The position numbers were made by a program, and so were the translations under genes. A stretch of DNA of 64,000 nucleotides from Devosia crocina (lineage in GTDB: Bacteria > Pseudomonadota > Alphaproteobacteria > Rhizobiales > Devosiaceae), in assembly GCF_900116545.1 (NCBI RefSeq), contig NZ_FPCK01000001.1, positions 124,001 through 188,000 of the forward strand, read 5' to 3'. How positions within the stretch are numbered: the first letter of the stretch is position 1; every line of letters begins with the position of its first letter. Positions 1 to 12,042 of the stretch are shown here, one piece after another. The notes beneath the pieces were generated by a model that was not told the DNA's origin, ran no database searches, and was given only the letters and a program-made list of their open reading frames with translations.

Positions 1-235
1 TCTCGCGCGTATTGTCGCCGCCCGAGCGGAAGTTCAGTTCGGCGCCCAGCACATAGTCGCCGCTGACCGGCTGGGGCAGGCAGGTCGTGGTCCTGTCGAT
101 ATAATAGGCGCGATAGTGCGCGGGCACATGCGGGTGGAGGGCCTGCCAGAGAACTGCCAGCTCCAAGAGCGCTAGGGCCGCAGCAAGGGCATAGGCGGCA
201 AGGGTGAGTGGGGAGCGATCAGACAAGCGCAACAT
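1..235 (-). CDS. membrane-anchored protein, N-terminal part (cut by window edge)
   Basis: Only the first 78 codons are present; the frame is open to the window edge. The ATG at 233-235 lies inside the 3' end of the mannosyltransferase gene upstream, a 17-base overlap that implies one transcript and probably coupled translation. A hydrophobic Ala/Leu run at about residues 12-30 looks like a signal anchor or first membrane segment. It is followed by a polar stretch with a single Cys (TTTCLPQPVSGDYVLGAEL). I do not recognise the family. Because it is co-transcribed with a PIG-V-like sugar transferase, a role in the same lipid-linked glycosylation step is a guess. Confidence 0.6.
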   Translation of the reverse strand, partial: MLRLSDRSPLTLAAYALAAALALLELAVLWQALHPHVPAHYRAYYIDRTTTCLPQPVSGDYVLGAELNFRSGGDNTRE

Positions 236-1373
236 TGCCTCCCAGCCAGGCCAAGGTGGTAAACCAGGCCCCCACAAGCAAGGCCACAAGGCTTAGGGCA
301 AAGACCAGACGAAAGCGCCCAAGAAGCGTTGCCAAGGTAATGATAAGCGGTGCCATGCCGCTCATGAAACGCAGCATGGAAGCCAGACCCGCAGCAAGCG
401 GGATGAAGATGCAGAGAAGGCAGAAAATAACTGCCGGCCATTGCCGACGCATGGCCAGAACGCCCGTGACCAGCAAGCCAGTGACGGCGGCGAGTGCCAG
501 AATCTGTGCATTGCTGAACCAGGCTCCGTTGGTCGGCAGATTGACCAAGCCTTCCCAAAGATAGGTGAATGGATTGGCGATCTGCCGTCCCCAGGCGCGC
601 TGGGTGTGGCTGAAGGCGAGGCCATCGCCGATCCAGTGGTGGAGGAAGGCCATATAGGCGAAGAGCCCTAGCGGAGAGAGGAAGATAGCGAGGACCAGCC
701 GGGGCTGGCCGAGGAGGCCCCCGAACACCCCTTTCCATCCGCCGGTGCGGGCGCGAAAATCCATCAGAGCCTTCACTCCGATGGAAAGCGAGGAGAAGAC
801 GCCGACGATGCGCGTGCCGGACAGAAGCGCGGCGGCCGCTGCCGCTCCGAGATAGTTCGAGCGCCCGAGCGCACGGAACACGAGGGTCGTGAGCAGCACG
901 AACATAACCTCGGTAAAGAAGGTCGTGAAATAAAAGGAAACTGGCCCGGACAGGATGAAGGCGGCATAGAGCGTGTAGGACCGCACGTGCTTGCCAAGAA
1001 GCGGCCAGGCCGCAACAACGGCCGCATAGGCCGTCACGATCGAGACGAGATTGGCAAGGACGATCGTGGGCAGGGGAATAAGCTTGCCGATCAGCCCCAC
1101 CAGCATCGGATAAAACGGAAAGAAAGCCCAATTGCCGGCCGTTACCCTTGCAGGCACGGGGAAGGGATCGTAGCCCGTTTCGGCCATCCGCACATACCAA
1201 ACGCAGTCCCAGCGGCAGAGCGCGTCGAAATATTGCGTCCACTCAGCGTCCGGCTGGGCATGGCGAAAGGCCAGGAAGCGGATGATCGTGCCACTTAGGA
1301 CAAAAGCGAGCGGCAGCAAGAGGATCAGAGCACTGGGTCTGTCCTCGCGTGGATCTAAGCTGGGTGAATACAT
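219..1373 (-). CDS. PIG-V-like integral membrane mannosyltransferase
   Basis: About 384 residues with many hydrophobic helices, consistent with a GT-C glycosyltransferase that uses a polyprenyl-phosphate sugar on the outer face of the inner membrane. Near the N-terminus it has WDCVWYVRMAETGY followed by NWAFFPFYPML. That is the acidic-aromatic loop arrangement of PIG-V/Mannosyl_trans2 proteins, whose eukaryotic members add the second mannose of GPI. The ATG at 1373 is preferred over an upstream candidate at 1427 because AGGAGGGG sits 4 bases before it. The gene is divergent from a DPM-like GT2 gene, which could make the polyprenyl donor. The acceptor is unknown. Confidence 0.7.
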   Translation of the reverse strand: MYSPSLDPREDRPSALILLLPLAFVLSGTIIRFLAFRHAQPDAEWTQYFDALCRWDCVWYVRMAETGYDPFPVPARVTAGNWAFFPFYPMLVGLIGKLIPLPTIVLANLVSIVTAYAAVVAAWPLLGKHVRSYTLYAAFILSGPVSFYFTTFFTEVMFVLLTTLVFRALGRSNYLGAAAAAALLSGTRIVGVFSSLSIGVKALMDFRARTGGWKGVFGGLLGQPRLVLAIFLSPLGLFAYMAFLHHWIGDGLAFSHTQRAWGRQIANPFTYLWEGLVNLPTNGAWFSNAQILALAAVTGLLVTGVLAMRRQWPAVIFCLLCIFIPLAAGLASMLRFMSGMAPLIITLATLLGRFRLVFALSLVALLVGAWFTTLAWLGGNVALV

Positions 1374-1527
1374 GGCCCCTCCTGCCATGGGAGAGTGTGT
1401 CACTTGGCACAAAGACTGACCAGCCACATCTGCGCGGCGTGCAACCCTGTCATGTGAAATCTCATTGCAACTTAAAACCGCGGGCGTGCTTTTAATCCGA
1501 TGCCCTCACTCAGAGTTGCTCCAGAAA

Positions 1528-2667
1528 ATGTCGATCGGTTCCGTAAGCGAAGTCCTTCTCGACACGCAGACGACGTTTCACCCTCCCCAACTCGCCGTCA
1601 TCGTTCCCTCCTATAACGAGCGGGACAACGTTGAGCTGCTTTACGAGAAGGTGGCGCTGGCTCTGGGCGATACGCCTTGGGAGATGATCGTCGTTGACGA
1701 CGACAGTCCTGATGGGACAGCCGAGGTCGTCAACGAATTGAGCCGGGTTTATGCCAACATCCGCTGTTTGCGCCGTTTTGGACGCCGTGGGCTTGCTTCG
1801 GCTTGTGTTGAGGGCATGGCGGTGACGTCGGCGCCCTTTGTTGCCGTTATCGATGCCGACCTGCAGCATGACGAGGCGATCCTGCCGCAGATGCTCGAAG
1901 CGGCCGTTGCGGGCGCCGATCTTGTGGTGGGGTCGCGTTTTGCCGAGGGTGGATCAGCCGGTTCGGGCCTGAGTCAAACGCGTCTTTCCGGCAGCAACCT
2001 TGCCAATCGACTTGCCGGCATGATCGCGGGGCAAGCGGTGAGCGATCCAATGAGCGGATTCTTTCTGATCCGGCGCGAGGCCGCGCTTGCGGCAGCGCCG
2101 CGGCTGGCCAGCGACGGGTTCAAGATCCTGATTGATCTGATCGTGACCTCGGCACGCATGGGTAGGCCGCTCCGTATCGCCGAAGTGCCCTATACTTTCC
2201 GCCCGCGTCATGCGGGTGAAAGCAAGATGAACCCGCTGATCGTGATCCAGTATTTGGGTCTATGGGTATCGAAAATGACCGGTGGTGCCTTGCCACCGAG
2301 CTTTTTGCTGTTCGGGCTGGTCGGTGGCACGGGCGTTGTCGTGCACCTTGCTGCGCTCGCCTTTTTCACATCCGTTCTCTCCCAAGGCTTCGTCGTCTCC
2401 CAGATCGCGGCGACACTGATCGCCATGGCCTGGAATTTCGTGCTCAACAACAACCTCACCTATGCAGATCGCAAGCTGAGAGGGGCCAAGCTCATCACCG
2501 GCTTCCTGAGCTTTTGCGCCATCTGCGCTTTGGGCGGCATCGCCAATATCTCGGTTGCCAATGCCATTTATCAGTGGGACCACCAGACCTTTGTCGCCGG
2601 CCTAGCCGGAGCGATCATGAGCTCGGTGTTCAACTACGCCGTGACGCGGGCGTTTACCTGGAAGTAG
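1528..2667 (+). CDS. GT2 polyprenyl-phosphate glycosyltransferase with C-terminal GtrA domain
   Basis: Residues ~20-240 are a dolichol-phosphate-mannose-synthase-like GT2 domain: VIVPSYNERDN start, VVDDDSPDGT nucleotide-sugar motif, DADLQHDE metal-binding motif and SDPMSGFFLIRRE. Residues ~255-379 form four hydrophobic helices of the GtrA type, ending in NYAVTRAFTWK. Such fusions make a polyprenyl-phosphate sugar and may help flip it. The divergent PIG-V-like transferase could use the product, which would make the two a donor-and-transferase pair. The ATG at 1528 fits the domain start; a TTG 63 bases upstream is possible, and no strong Shine-Dalgarno settles it. Confidence 0.8.
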   Translation: MSIGSVSEVLLDTQTTFHPPQLAVIVPSYNERDNVELLYEKVALALGDTPWEMIVVDDDSPDGTAEVVNELSRVYANIRCLRRFGRRGLASACVEGMAVTSAPFVAVIDADLQHDEAILPQMLEAAVAGADLVVGSRFAEGGSAGSGLSQTRLSGSNLANRLAGMIAGQAVSDPMSGFFLIRREAALAAAPRLASDGFKILIDLIVTSARMGRPLRIAEVPYTFRPRHAGESKMNPLIVIQYLGLWVSKMTGGALPPSFLLFGLVGGTGVVVHLAALAFFTSVLSQGFVVSQIAATLIAMAWNFVLNNNLTYADRKLRGAKLITGFLSFCAICALGGIANISVANAIYQWDHQTFVAGLAGAIMSSVFNYAVTRAFTWK

Positions 2668-2697
2668 GACTGGTGGCCTTCTTGCCACTTGGTTTCG

Positions 2698-2803
2698 CCC
2701 CTCAACCCACCGAGTTCAGTGGGGTGAGGGTGAAACCCCTCAGAGATCTGATCTGAACCCCTCATCCGACGCTGCGCGTCACCTTCTCCCCTCAGGGGAG
2801 AAG
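2698..2803. repeat. two palindromic intergenic repeat units
   Basis: The space between the GT2 gene and dxs (convergent) holds two imperfect palindromes. The first, 2698-2730, pairs CCCTCA/TGAGGG and CCCAC/GTGGG. The second, about 2757-2803, starts CCCCTCATCCGACGC and ends with CTTCTCCCC/GGGGAGAAG. Related units occur at about 36080-36273, 45243-45282, 50641-50740 and 61238-61276. They look like small dispersed palindromic elements that could also stop transcription from both sides. Confidence 0.65.
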
Positions 2804-2834
2804 GAAAGAGTGCCTGAGAGACGCGGCGGCAGCA

Positions 2835-4763
2835 TCAGGCCTGGGCCAGAGCTGCCTTCATTGCCGCGTCGTCGTAGCCGAGCGTCTTGAGCGCGGTGGC
2901 GACAATGCCGGCGCGGTCCAGGCCCGCTGCGGCATACATGTCGCCCTGGCTTGAATGCTCGTCAAATCGATCCGGAATCATGAGCGGGCGGAACCGCACC
3001 TTGCCATCGAGCAGACCGTTGCTCGCAAGGAAGGTTGCGACGTGGCTGCCGTAGCCGCCAAGCCCACCTTCTTCGGTGGTGATCAGCACATCATGGTTCC
3101 CAGCCAAACTGGCGATCAGGTCCTCGTCGAGCGGCTTCATGAAGCGCGCATCGGCGATGGTTGGGTTGAAGCCCAGGGCTGCGAGCTTGTCGGCGGCAGC
3201 CAAGACTTCGCCAAGGCGCGTGCCATAGGAAAGAAGTGCGACCGTCGAGCCCTGGCGCAGAATGCGACCCTTGCCGATCGGCAGGATTTCACCACGCGCG
3301 GGCATGTCGACGCCCATGCCGTCCCCGCGTGGATAGCGGAAGCTGATGGGGCCCGCATCGTAGGCAGTGGCGGTGGCTACCATGTGGCGCAGTTCGGCTT
3401 CGTCAGCCGCAGCCATCTGCACGATACCCGGTACAGCGCCGAGATAGGCGCTGTCGTAATTGCCGGCATGGGTGGGGCCGTCGGCCCCGACAAACCCGGC
3501 ACGATCGATGGCGAAGCGCACAGGCAGGCCCTGGATGGCGACGTCGTGAATCACCTGGTCATAGGCGCGCTGCAAAAAGGTCGAGTAGATAGCGCAGAAG
3601 GGACGCATGCCCTCGCTTGCCAGACCCGCCGCAAAGGTGACGGCATGCTGCTCGGCAATGCCGACATCGTAGATCCTGTCGGGGAAGAGCTCGGCGAACT
3701 TGTCAAGCCCGGTGCCCGAAGGCATGGCGGCGGTGACCGCGACGACGCGCGGATCGGCCTTGGCTTCCTGGATCAGCGTCTCGGCAAAGACCGAGGTATA
3801 GGAAGGCGCGTTGGAAGGCGTCTTAGCCTGGGCGCCGGTGATGACGTTGAACTTGGAAACGCCGTGATACTTGTCGGCCGAATCTTCGGCCGGCGCGTAG
3901 CCCTTGCCCTTCTTGGTCACGACATGGATCAGGATCGGGCCCTTTTCCATTTCCAGCACATTGTCGAGCACCGGAAGCAGATGGTCGAGATTGTGACCGT
4001 CGATCGGGCCCACGTAATAAAAGCCAAGCTCCTCGAACAGTGTGCCGCCGGTAAAGAAGGAACGGGCGAATTCCTCGGTCTTGCGGGCGGGTTCGTGGAG
4101 GGGTTTTGGAAGCTTGCTGACGATGGATTTGGCCGCATCGCGCGTGCCGCGATATGCTGGGCTCGATACGAGCTGGGCCAGATAGGCCCGTAGCGCGCCG
4201 GTCGGGGGCGCAATGGACATATCGTTGTCGTTGAGGATCACGACGAGGCGCGCATCCATGTCGCCGGCATTGTTCATGGCTTCATAGGCCATGCCCGCCG
4301 ACATGGCGCCATCGCCAATCACCGCCACCACATTGCGCGGCGTGCCCAGATGTTCGCTCGCCACAGCCATGCCTAGCCCGGCTGAAATCGAGGTCGAGGA
4401 GTGGCCGGCGCCGAACGGGTCGTACTCGCTTTCGGCGCGGCGAGTGAAGCCGGAGAGGCCGTCCTTCTGGCGCAGCGTGCGAATGCGCTCGCGTCGTCCG
4501 GTCAGGATCTTGTGCGGATAGGCCTGATGGCCGACATCCCAGATGATCCGGTCATGTGGGGTGTCGAAAACCGCATGGAGGGCTACCGTCAGCTCGACTA
4601 CACCGAGGCCGGCACCCAGATGCCCTCCCGTGCAGGAGACAGCGTCGATTACTTCGGTGCGGAGCTCATCAGCCAGTTGGCGCAGCTGTTCGCGGGGCAG
4701 CGCCCGCAAATCGGCAGGCGTGCGAACAGTATCAAGCAGGGGCGTGTGCGGCTTCTCGGCCAA
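2835..4763 (-). CDS. dxs: 1-deoxy-D-xylulose-5-phosphate synthase
   Basis: Condenses pyruvate and glyceraldehyde 3-phosphate to DXP, the entry step of the MEP isoprenoid pathway and a precursor for thiamine and pyridoxal. About 642 residues, the normal length. It has the thiamine-diphosphate motif [18 protein letters not shown], the GGHLGAGLG histidine loop, [15 protein letters not shown] in the pyrimidine-binding domain and a C-terminal transketolase-like domain. No ATG precedes the conserved N-terminus ([16 protein letters not shown]). I choose the TTG at 4761-4763, which has GGAG 7 bases upstream. A TTG at 4826 would start inside a terminator-like hairpin. Confidence 0.95.
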   Translation of the reverse strand: MAEKPHTPLLDTVRTPADLRALPREQLRQLADELRTEVIDAVSCTGGHLGAGLGVVELTVALHAVFDTPHDRIIWDVGHQAYPHKILTGRRERIRTLRQKDGLSGFTRRAESEYDPFGAGHSSTSISAGLGMAVASEHLGTPRNVVAVIGDGAMSAGMAYEAMNNAGDMDARLVVILNDNDMSIAPPTGALRAYLAQLVSSPAYRGTRDAAKSIVSKLPKPLHEPARKTEEFARSFFTGGTLFEELGFYYVGPIDGHNLDHLLPVLDNVLEMEKGPILIHVVTKKGKGYAPAEDSADKYHGVSKFNVITGAQAKTPSNAPSYTSVFAETLIQEAKADPRVVAVTAAMPSGTGLDKFAELFPDRIYDVGIAEQHAVTFAAGLASEGMRPFCAIYSTFLQRAYDQVIHDVAIQGLPVRFAIDRAGFVGADGPTHAGNYDSAYLGAVPGIVQMAAADEAELRHMVATATAYDAGPISFRYPRGDGMGVDMPARGEILPIGKGRILRQGSTVALLSYGTRLGEVLAAADKLAALGFNPTIADARFMKPLDEDLIASLAGNHDVLITTEEGGLGGYGSHVATFLASNGLLDGKVRFRPLMIPDRFDEHSSQGDMYAAAGLDRAGIVATALKTLGYDDAAMKAALAQA

Positions 4764-4827
4764 GCGGGGGCTCCATTGGTGGGGCAGCAACCGTACTGTC
4801 TTAGGCGCGTGGTCGTGCCAATGCAAG

Positions 4828-4851
4828 AAGAGGCGCCTAGGGCGCCTCTTT
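4828..4851 (-). terminator. intrinsic terminator downstream of the DUF882 gene
   Basis: A GC-rich hairpin with arms AAGAGGCGCC and GGCGCCTCTT around a 3-base loop. It lies 62 bases past the stop of the DUF882 gene and just upstream of dxs. T/A-rich flanks on both sides allow termination in either direction. It probably separates the DUF882 transcript from dxs, so dxs should have its own promoter or be read at reduced level. Confidence 0.6.
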
Positions 4852-4912
4852 CCGTTACCAGGTTTGATGCGGACAAGATCACCTCATGGAGCGCTCTTGT
4901 GCCCTCTTGCGA

Positions 4913-6631
4913 TCAGTTAGCAACAGGCGCGAAGCGGCCGGCGCTGCCCATTGTTGTATCATCGCCGGCGCCCATCACGATCACATAGTCGCCCATTTCC
5001 GGAGTAGGGTCGAAATCGGCTTCGTTGCGTACGCCGATCCGGGCGAAATGGCTCGAGCTCAGGGTATCGGGCGCAGCAAAGACGTCGACCACATGCGCGA
5101 AATCGGGCGGCACGAGATCCGGTGCCCGCATGCCGCCTTCGAGTGGACGCCCGACATGGGCGGTGAGGGCAGCGGCCAGGTCGCCTACATGCGCACCTTG
5201 CGCGGCACTGAAGGTTCCTGAAAAGAGGCTTGCCACCTGCTGCTCGCTTGCGGGCAGGGCGCTTAGTTCTGTCGGCAAGGATGTGCCGACGGAAGCCAGA
5301 ACCGGAAGGCGGCTGGCAGGTGTCGGAGGCAGGGCATTGGCCGGCGCGAGCGATGCGGATACCGGCGCGCCGAGAGCTTCTTGGGGGCGGCTCGCTTCAC
5401 CGCGGGGGACATAGGCGCTTAGGGCTACCTGATCGTTGCCTGCCGTTTCGAGCGGAGGGCGGGGCACCGGAATATCGGTGAGAGCGGCAAGCGCGGTAAC
5501 AGCGTCACCCGAGGGCAGGGCGGCAGCTGTTGCGACCCGCAGCGCTTCCGATTTCACGAGCGGCATCGGTGCGGGCACTGGGCTCGTCAGTTCCGCCGCA
5601 TCGAGCGGGGCGCTGCCGACGGCAGAAAAGGGTACGAAGGCCGGTTCGGCCGGTATTGGTGCGCTGGCGGGTTTGGCCGCGGCAATGGGAGCCTCGGGCG
5701 CGATGGCTGCAACCATCATGCTGTCGGGCCGCGGTGCGGGAACGGGCGCAACAGCAGGCGCGGTAGGCTCTGGGGCTGTAGCTGCAACGGCAACTTGAGC
5801 AGGGGTGGCGACGGGAGCAGGGGCTTGTTGCGCCGCCTGCTGCTGTTGCTGCTGGCCACCGCCAAACAGCACGTCCATCAGGGTCTTGCCGCCGCCGCCG
5901 CTAGAATTGTCGGCAACGCGGGTGCCGGAGCTGGAATTGCCGTTGCAGGGATAGGCGTGGCAGCGCTTCCACTCGGCCAGAGCCACCTGATAGCCCTCCT
6001 GCGATAGCGGCTTGCCGTCCGATGGCAAATGCATGGTCCGGCCGTCGGGAAAGATCTCCTGCAACTGCGCGCGAGTCATGCGTGGCCAGGCACGCACGGA
6101 GCCAGTGTCGAGGTGAACGAACGGACTGCCAGAATTTGGATAGTAGCCCACGCCACCCACCTGCTTGCGCATGGCAACAGCACGCAGCTTGGTCAGCGGT
6201 ACGCCGGGTATGAAGAAGTCCATTGCGGTGCCGCGCATGTGCTGGGAATTGTCGGCAACACCAGACGAATTATTGGACAGCATCTTGTTTGTCGCTGGCG
6301 AGCGGTAGGCGGAAACGACGTTGATCGGCTGACTGCCGCCCACTTCCTGATACACTTCCCAGATCAGGTCGAAGAGGCGTGGATCCATCTTGGTCGGCTC
6401 ATTCCGCCGCCAGTCGCGCAGAAAGTAGTTGAGTTCGTTGAGGCCGGACTGAACATACTGGCCGTTGCGCTTGAAGACGATGCGCGCCGTTTCCTTGGTG
6501 TGGGTATAGTAGAGATAAAGCGCGCGCTCCGTCGCGGCCATAGCTGGGGCGGCGCCCAGGCTCACGCTGATGAATGCGGCTGCCAGAAGCCGCAGAAAAA
6601 ACCCACGCTGGAAAATGGAAGTCACCGTCAC
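4913..6631 (-). CDS. exported DUF882 (YcbK/M15-like) murein peptidase with long Ala/Pro tail
   Basis: A signal peptide (FFLRLLAAAFISVSLGAAPAMA) leads into a DUF882 domain at about residues 30-215. The M15-peptidase-like zinc residues are visible in SQHMRGTAMDFF and FVHLDTG, and AYRSPATNKML is typical of the fold. Family members resemble D-Ala-D-Ala carboxypeptidases or endopeptidases acting on periplasmic peptidoglycan; the activity here is inferred. About 350 residues after the domain are Ala/Pro-rich low complexity, including a Gln run (GGQQQQQQAAQQ). The start is GTG at 6631, and a second GTG two codons later is equally possible. An L,D-transpeptidase gene lies directly upstream on the same strand. 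Confidence 0.85.
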   Translation of the reverse strand: MTVTSIFQRGFFLRLLAAAFISVSLGAAPAMAATERALYLYYTHTKETARIVFKRNGQYVQSGLNELNYFLRDWRRNEPTKMDPRLFDLIWEVYQEVGGSQPINVVSAYRSPATNKMLSNNSSGVADNSQHMRGTAMDFFIPGVPLTKLRAVAMRKQVGGVGYYPNSGSPFVHLDTGSVRAWPRMTRAQLQEIFPDGRTMHLPSDGKPLSQEGYQVALAEWKRCHAYPCNGNSSSGTRVADNSSGGGGKTLMDVLFGGGQQQQQQAAQQAPAPVATPAQVAVAATAPEPTAPAVAPVPAPRPDSMMVAAIAPEAPIAAAKPASAPIPAEPAFVPFSAVGSAPLDAAELTSPVPAPMPLVKSEALRVATAAALPSGDAVTALAALTDIPVPRPPLETAGNDQVALSAYVPRGEASRPQEALGAPVSASLAPANALPPTPASRLPVLASVGTSLPTELSALPASEQQVASLFSGTFSAAQGAHVGDLAAALTAHVGRPLEGGMRAPDLVPPDFAHVVDVFAAPDTLSSSHFARIGVRNEADFDPTPEMGDYVIVMGAGDDTTMGSAGRFAPVAN

Positions 6632-6669
6632 GCCAAACTCTGCCCGGTTTAATGCCAGTATCGTTGGAC

Positions 6670-6706
6670 GTTAGCGCTAAAAACAATCGAATTGATTAAC
6701 GCTAAC
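6670..6706. promoter_or_regulatory. inverted repeat upstream of the DUF882 gene (possible operator)
   Basis: GTTAGCGCTAA at 6670-6680 and TTAACGCTAAC at 6696-6706 are 11-base inverted arms with one mismatch and a 15-base AT-rich spacer. They lie 39-75 bases upstream of the DUF882 start codon. The position and symmetry suit a dimeric regulator site. No known consensus is matched, so the regulator is unknown. Confidence 0.35.
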
Positions 6707-6802
6707 CAGGTGTGAACCGACTGTGTCAGCCCCCTCACGACCTCGTTATTAAGGGCAAAAACAGGCGCAACAAAGGCGAAAATGTAAACGGTGTCTTAAG
6801 CC

Positions 6803-8503
6803 TCAGGGCGAGAGCTCGTCCACGGCAGGGCCAGCTTCGGCCACGATAGCGGGCGGCAGGCTGGAGCTCAGCCCCATGGCGGCGATCAGCTTTTCATTGT
6901 GTCCATAGACATCGCCGAAGGACCGGATATTGCCCGCATCATCAACGCGCAGCGTGAAATAGGCCAAATGCACCGGGATCTGGGTCTGGGGATTGATCCA
7001 GCGCTCGGATGGACCGAACATGGATTCGAGCGAGGCGCGGCTGATATTGGGCTCGTTGGCCATCAGCGCACCGGCAAACTCCATCGGGTTCTCGACGCGG
7101 ACGCAGCCATGGCTGAAGGCGCGGAGCGAGCGGGAGAACAGCGACTTGGATGGGGTGTCGTGCAGGTAAACGTCATGCTTGTTGGGGAAGAGGAACTTGA
7201 TCTGACCCAAGGCATTGCCGGCCCCTGGACGCTGGCGGACCCGGAACGGGAAATTGGATGTGCTCACCTGGGACCAGTTAACCTGCCAGGGGCTGACCGG
7301 CGAGCCGTTGTAAAGCAGATCCATATTGTGGCTGTCCGTGTAGCCCGGATTGCGCAACACCGCGGGCGCAATTTCCCCGCGCACGATGGAGGTAGGCACG
7401 TTCCAATAGGGGTTCACCACCAGGTGGCGGATCATGTCCGAGAAAACCGGCGTCTGGTTCTTTGTCGTGCCGACGACCACGCGTGTTGAATATTCCTCTG
7501 CGCCATTGCGCAGGATCGAGAGGCTGAACTCGGGGATATTGACGAAGACGTTGAAGGCGCCGAGATCGCTCGGCATCCAGCGCCAGCGCTCCATATTGGC
7601 GAGGATGTCCTCGCGCCGGGTGGCGTGGCCGCCATTGAAAGCCGCAATGGTTGCGGGTCCGATGATGCCATCGACTTCAAGTCCAAGATTGGCCTGGAAC
7701 CCTTCCACGGCGGTTACGAGCGTGTCGTCATAGAAGTTGGAAGCGGTGGCGGGCAGTTCGAGGCGCGCCCGGATGGCGGGAACGCGCGGGTCGTCGCCGC
7801 CCGGCCTCAAAACAGGCCCAGCCTGGATCGGGGTAGGCCGCTGGCTGGCGCTCGCATCAAAATTGGCAAGCGCGGCCTTGAGTGCGAGAAATTCAGGATG
7901 TCTTGGCTCAAGCTCGGCTAGGATGGGCGCTGGGTCATCGCTGTTGGCGAGCCGCTCGAGCAGGGCGGCCTCATCAATCGGCTTGGCCTTGATGTCGAGC
8001 ATGTCGCTGACCGATTGCGGCTTGATGCGGCCATTATGCAGATGATTGGCATAACGCATAACAGCGCCGGAAAAAGCAGTCTCCAGCGCGGCAAGATCTG
8101 CCGGTGCGCCGGTTCCGGCGCGGCTCAGATCGATAGCCGGCGTCAGATAGTCCGAGGGACGCAAACCTTCTTCGCCCGCGCGTTCAAACAGATCCACGAT
8201 CTTTTGAGCCGCAGGAGAAAAGGCGATGGAGCCGTTCGCGCCTGATGCGATCCAGATGGGTTCGAAATAGCGCTCGCCATAAAGGAAATAGAGCTTTTGC
8301 GCCTCGGCATAGGCCTGGCTGTCGCGCGCAGCGCTGTAATAGGCCTGGGAGAGGCCGTCCTTGATGGTCCGGGCCAGCGGGGTGCGTGCCGGAGCGATGA
8401 CAATGGCGGTGGGTTCGATGCTGGCAACATCCTGCGCCAGGGTGGGAGACGCAAGACCTGCTGCCAGGATCAGCGTGACCAGAGAAACCGCAACCTTCTT
8501 CAT
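6803..8503 (-). CDS. L,D-transpeptidase (YcbB-like, YkuD domain)
   Basis: About 566 residues. A signal peptide (MKKVAVSLVTLILAAGLAS) is followed by a scaffold region, a peptidoglycan-binding-1 domain (VEGFQANLGLEVDGIIGPAT) and a YkuD catalytic domain. The catalytic motif SHGCVRVENP is at about residue 450, with the nucleophile Cys and preceding His present. YcbB-type enzymes make 3-3 peptide crosslinks in the periplasm. The ATG at 8503 has AGGAG at the right distance and starts the signal peptide; a frame opening 69 bases upstream is not needed. The next gene on the strand, 170 bases on, is a DUF882 murein hydrolase candidate, which suggests paired wall cutting and crosslinking. Confidence 0.93.
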   Translation of the reverse strand: MKKVAVSLVTLILAAGLASPTLAQDVASIEPTAIVIAPARTPLARTIKDGLSQAYYSAARDSQAYAEAQKLYFLYGERYFEPIWIASGANGSIAFSPAAQKIVDLFERAGEEGLRPSDYLTPAIDLSRAGTGAPADLAALETAFSGAVMRYANHLHNGRIKPQSVSDMLDIKAKPIDEAALLERLANSDDPAPILAELEPRHPEFLALKAALANFDASASQRPTPIQAGPVLRPGGDDPRVPAIRARLELPATASNFYDDTLVTAVEGFQANLGLEVDGIIGPATIAAFNGGHATRREDILANMERWRWMPSDLGAFNVFVNIPEFSLSILRNGAEEYSTRVVVGTTKNQTPVFSDMIRHLVVNPYWNVPTSIVRGEIAPAVLRNPGYTDSHNMDLLYNGSPVSPWQVNWSQVSTSNFPFRVRQRPGAGNALGQIKFLFPNKHDVYLHDTPSKSLFSRSLRAFSHGCVRVENPMEFAGALMANEPNISRASLESMFGPSERWINPQTQIPVHLAYFTLRVDDAGNIRSFGDVYGHNEKLIAAMGLSSSLPPAIVAEAGPAVDELSP

Positions 8504-8890
8504 TTCCGCTCCTTTGCTCGGGAGAATCCGCGTGACGCGCGCGGCTGCACCCGGGCAGGGATCATTACGCATGAATGTTTAACGGGAGCAATTGCTCGCA
8601 TCATTGTGAGATTCATGTGTGGCGAGCCTGCAACGCCGGCCTTTTCAAAGGCTTGGAAAAGGCCGCAGTTCTGGGATCCGCGGCCTTTTGCAAAGTGTAC
8701 GTGCAGGCTCAGCTCGACACCATCCCTGATGGACGGCGTGGTCCGCCTGTTGAGCGCCGATGCCGCACCATCAGGTGCCAACTCAGTCCGAAATTCGACG
8801 TAGGCGGCGTGTTGCGTGTCATCAAGCTTAGGAAGGATCGCTCGCGCGCGGGCTCGCATGCATCCTTTTGGTATCCACTGTCTTCGTCCC
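8504..8890. other. intergenic stretch without a supported gene
   Basis: Between the L,D-transpeptidase start and the M42-like remnant. Open frames here are short, lack good ribosome sites and match no family I know. The only clear structure is a 10-base-pair hairpin at 8657-8689. The promoter of the L,D-transpeptidase gene must lie in its first part. Confidence 0.5.
8657..8689. terminator. bidirectional terminator-like hairpin
   Basis: Perfect 10-base-pair stem AAAAGGCCGC / GCGGCCTTTT around a 13-base loop, with an A-tract on one arm and a T-tract on the other. It lies about 200 bases past the end of the M42-like remnant on the minus strand. It may be the old terminator of that lost gene. 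Confidence 0.5.
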
Positions 8891-9061
8891 TCAGCGGGCT
8901 ATCGCAGCTTCATCTATTGATGGGCCTGAGATTGGTGTCTCGAGATAGCCAGCGATGAGGCGGCCCAGCTCAACCAAGGAAGCCATATGGGTGCGTTCCC
9001 AGCCGTGGGAGCTGTCCAGGGAGAAGCAGACGAGAACCAATCTGAACCGCCACCGCCAACT
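8891..9061 (-). pseudogene. C-terminal remnant of an M42-family peptidase/deacetylase
   Basis: Reading on the minus strand from a stop at 9062-9064 gives an open stretch containing FSLDSSHGWERTHMASLVEL and then GRLIAGYL, ending at a TGA (8891-8893). From memory of the family, this matches the C-terminus of the M42-type peptidase of the N-acetylglutaminylglutamine amide (NAGGN) osmolyte system, which carries a THGYERTH-type block. Only about 45 residues survive and no start or upstream domain is present, so it cannot be functional. It lies just upstream of, and divergent from, the chemoreceptor gene. Confidence 0.55.
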
Positions 9062-9130
9062 TTATCCGACCCTTTAGGCCATCTTAACTACAAAGTGCTT
9101 CTGTGCCGCCACGCCCCGGAGTGGTTTTGA

Positions 9131-11748
<2,618 letters not shown>

Positions 11749-11947
11749 TTTAGCGGGGCCCTTGGTTACTGAACGACTAAATGGGGTTTGACAGCGGTCT
11801 GGCCGCGACGCGCCCCATTCGGGTCGTTGCCTTAGCCTGAACCAGCACCCAAAAGCCGACACTACGCGACCCACGTTTGATAAGTCCACAGACCTCCGCT
11901 GAGCAGGCTTGCAATCTCCGACTGTCACCACCTATGATGCGCTCATC
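11749..11947. other. spacer before the TPP riboswitch
   Basis: No supported gene. It should contain the promoter of the thiamine-related operon, but I cannot name convincing -35/-10 hexamers. Confidence 0.4.
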
Positions 11948-12033
11948 CACAGGGGTGCTCCGTAGGTCGGGGCTGAGATGAGGGCGAAAAGCCTTCGGAC
12001 CCTTTAGCTGATCTGGGTAATACCAGCGGAGCG
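11948..12033 (+). promoter_or_regulatory. TPP riboswitch (THI element)
   Basis: The leader holds the conserved THI-box blocks in order: GGGGTGCTCCG, GGCTGAGATGAGGG, a short variable hairpin GGGCGAAAAGCC, GGACCCTTTAGCTGATCTGG and GTAATACCAGCGGAGC. Closing helix P1 pairs GCTCCG (11957-11962) with CGGAGC (12027-12032). The Shine-Dalgarno sequence GAGG of the first gene begins at 12033, immediately after P1. Ligand binding should therefore block ribosome entry, a translational OFF switch. It marks the downstream operon as thiamine-responsive. Confidence 0.95.
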
Positions 12034-12042
12034 AGGCGGGCT

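Noticed and set aside
4763..4826. dxs starting at TTG 4826
   Set aside because: That codon lies inside the arm of a terminator-like hairpin with no ribosome site. The added residues ([20 protein letters not shown]) are not part of the family.
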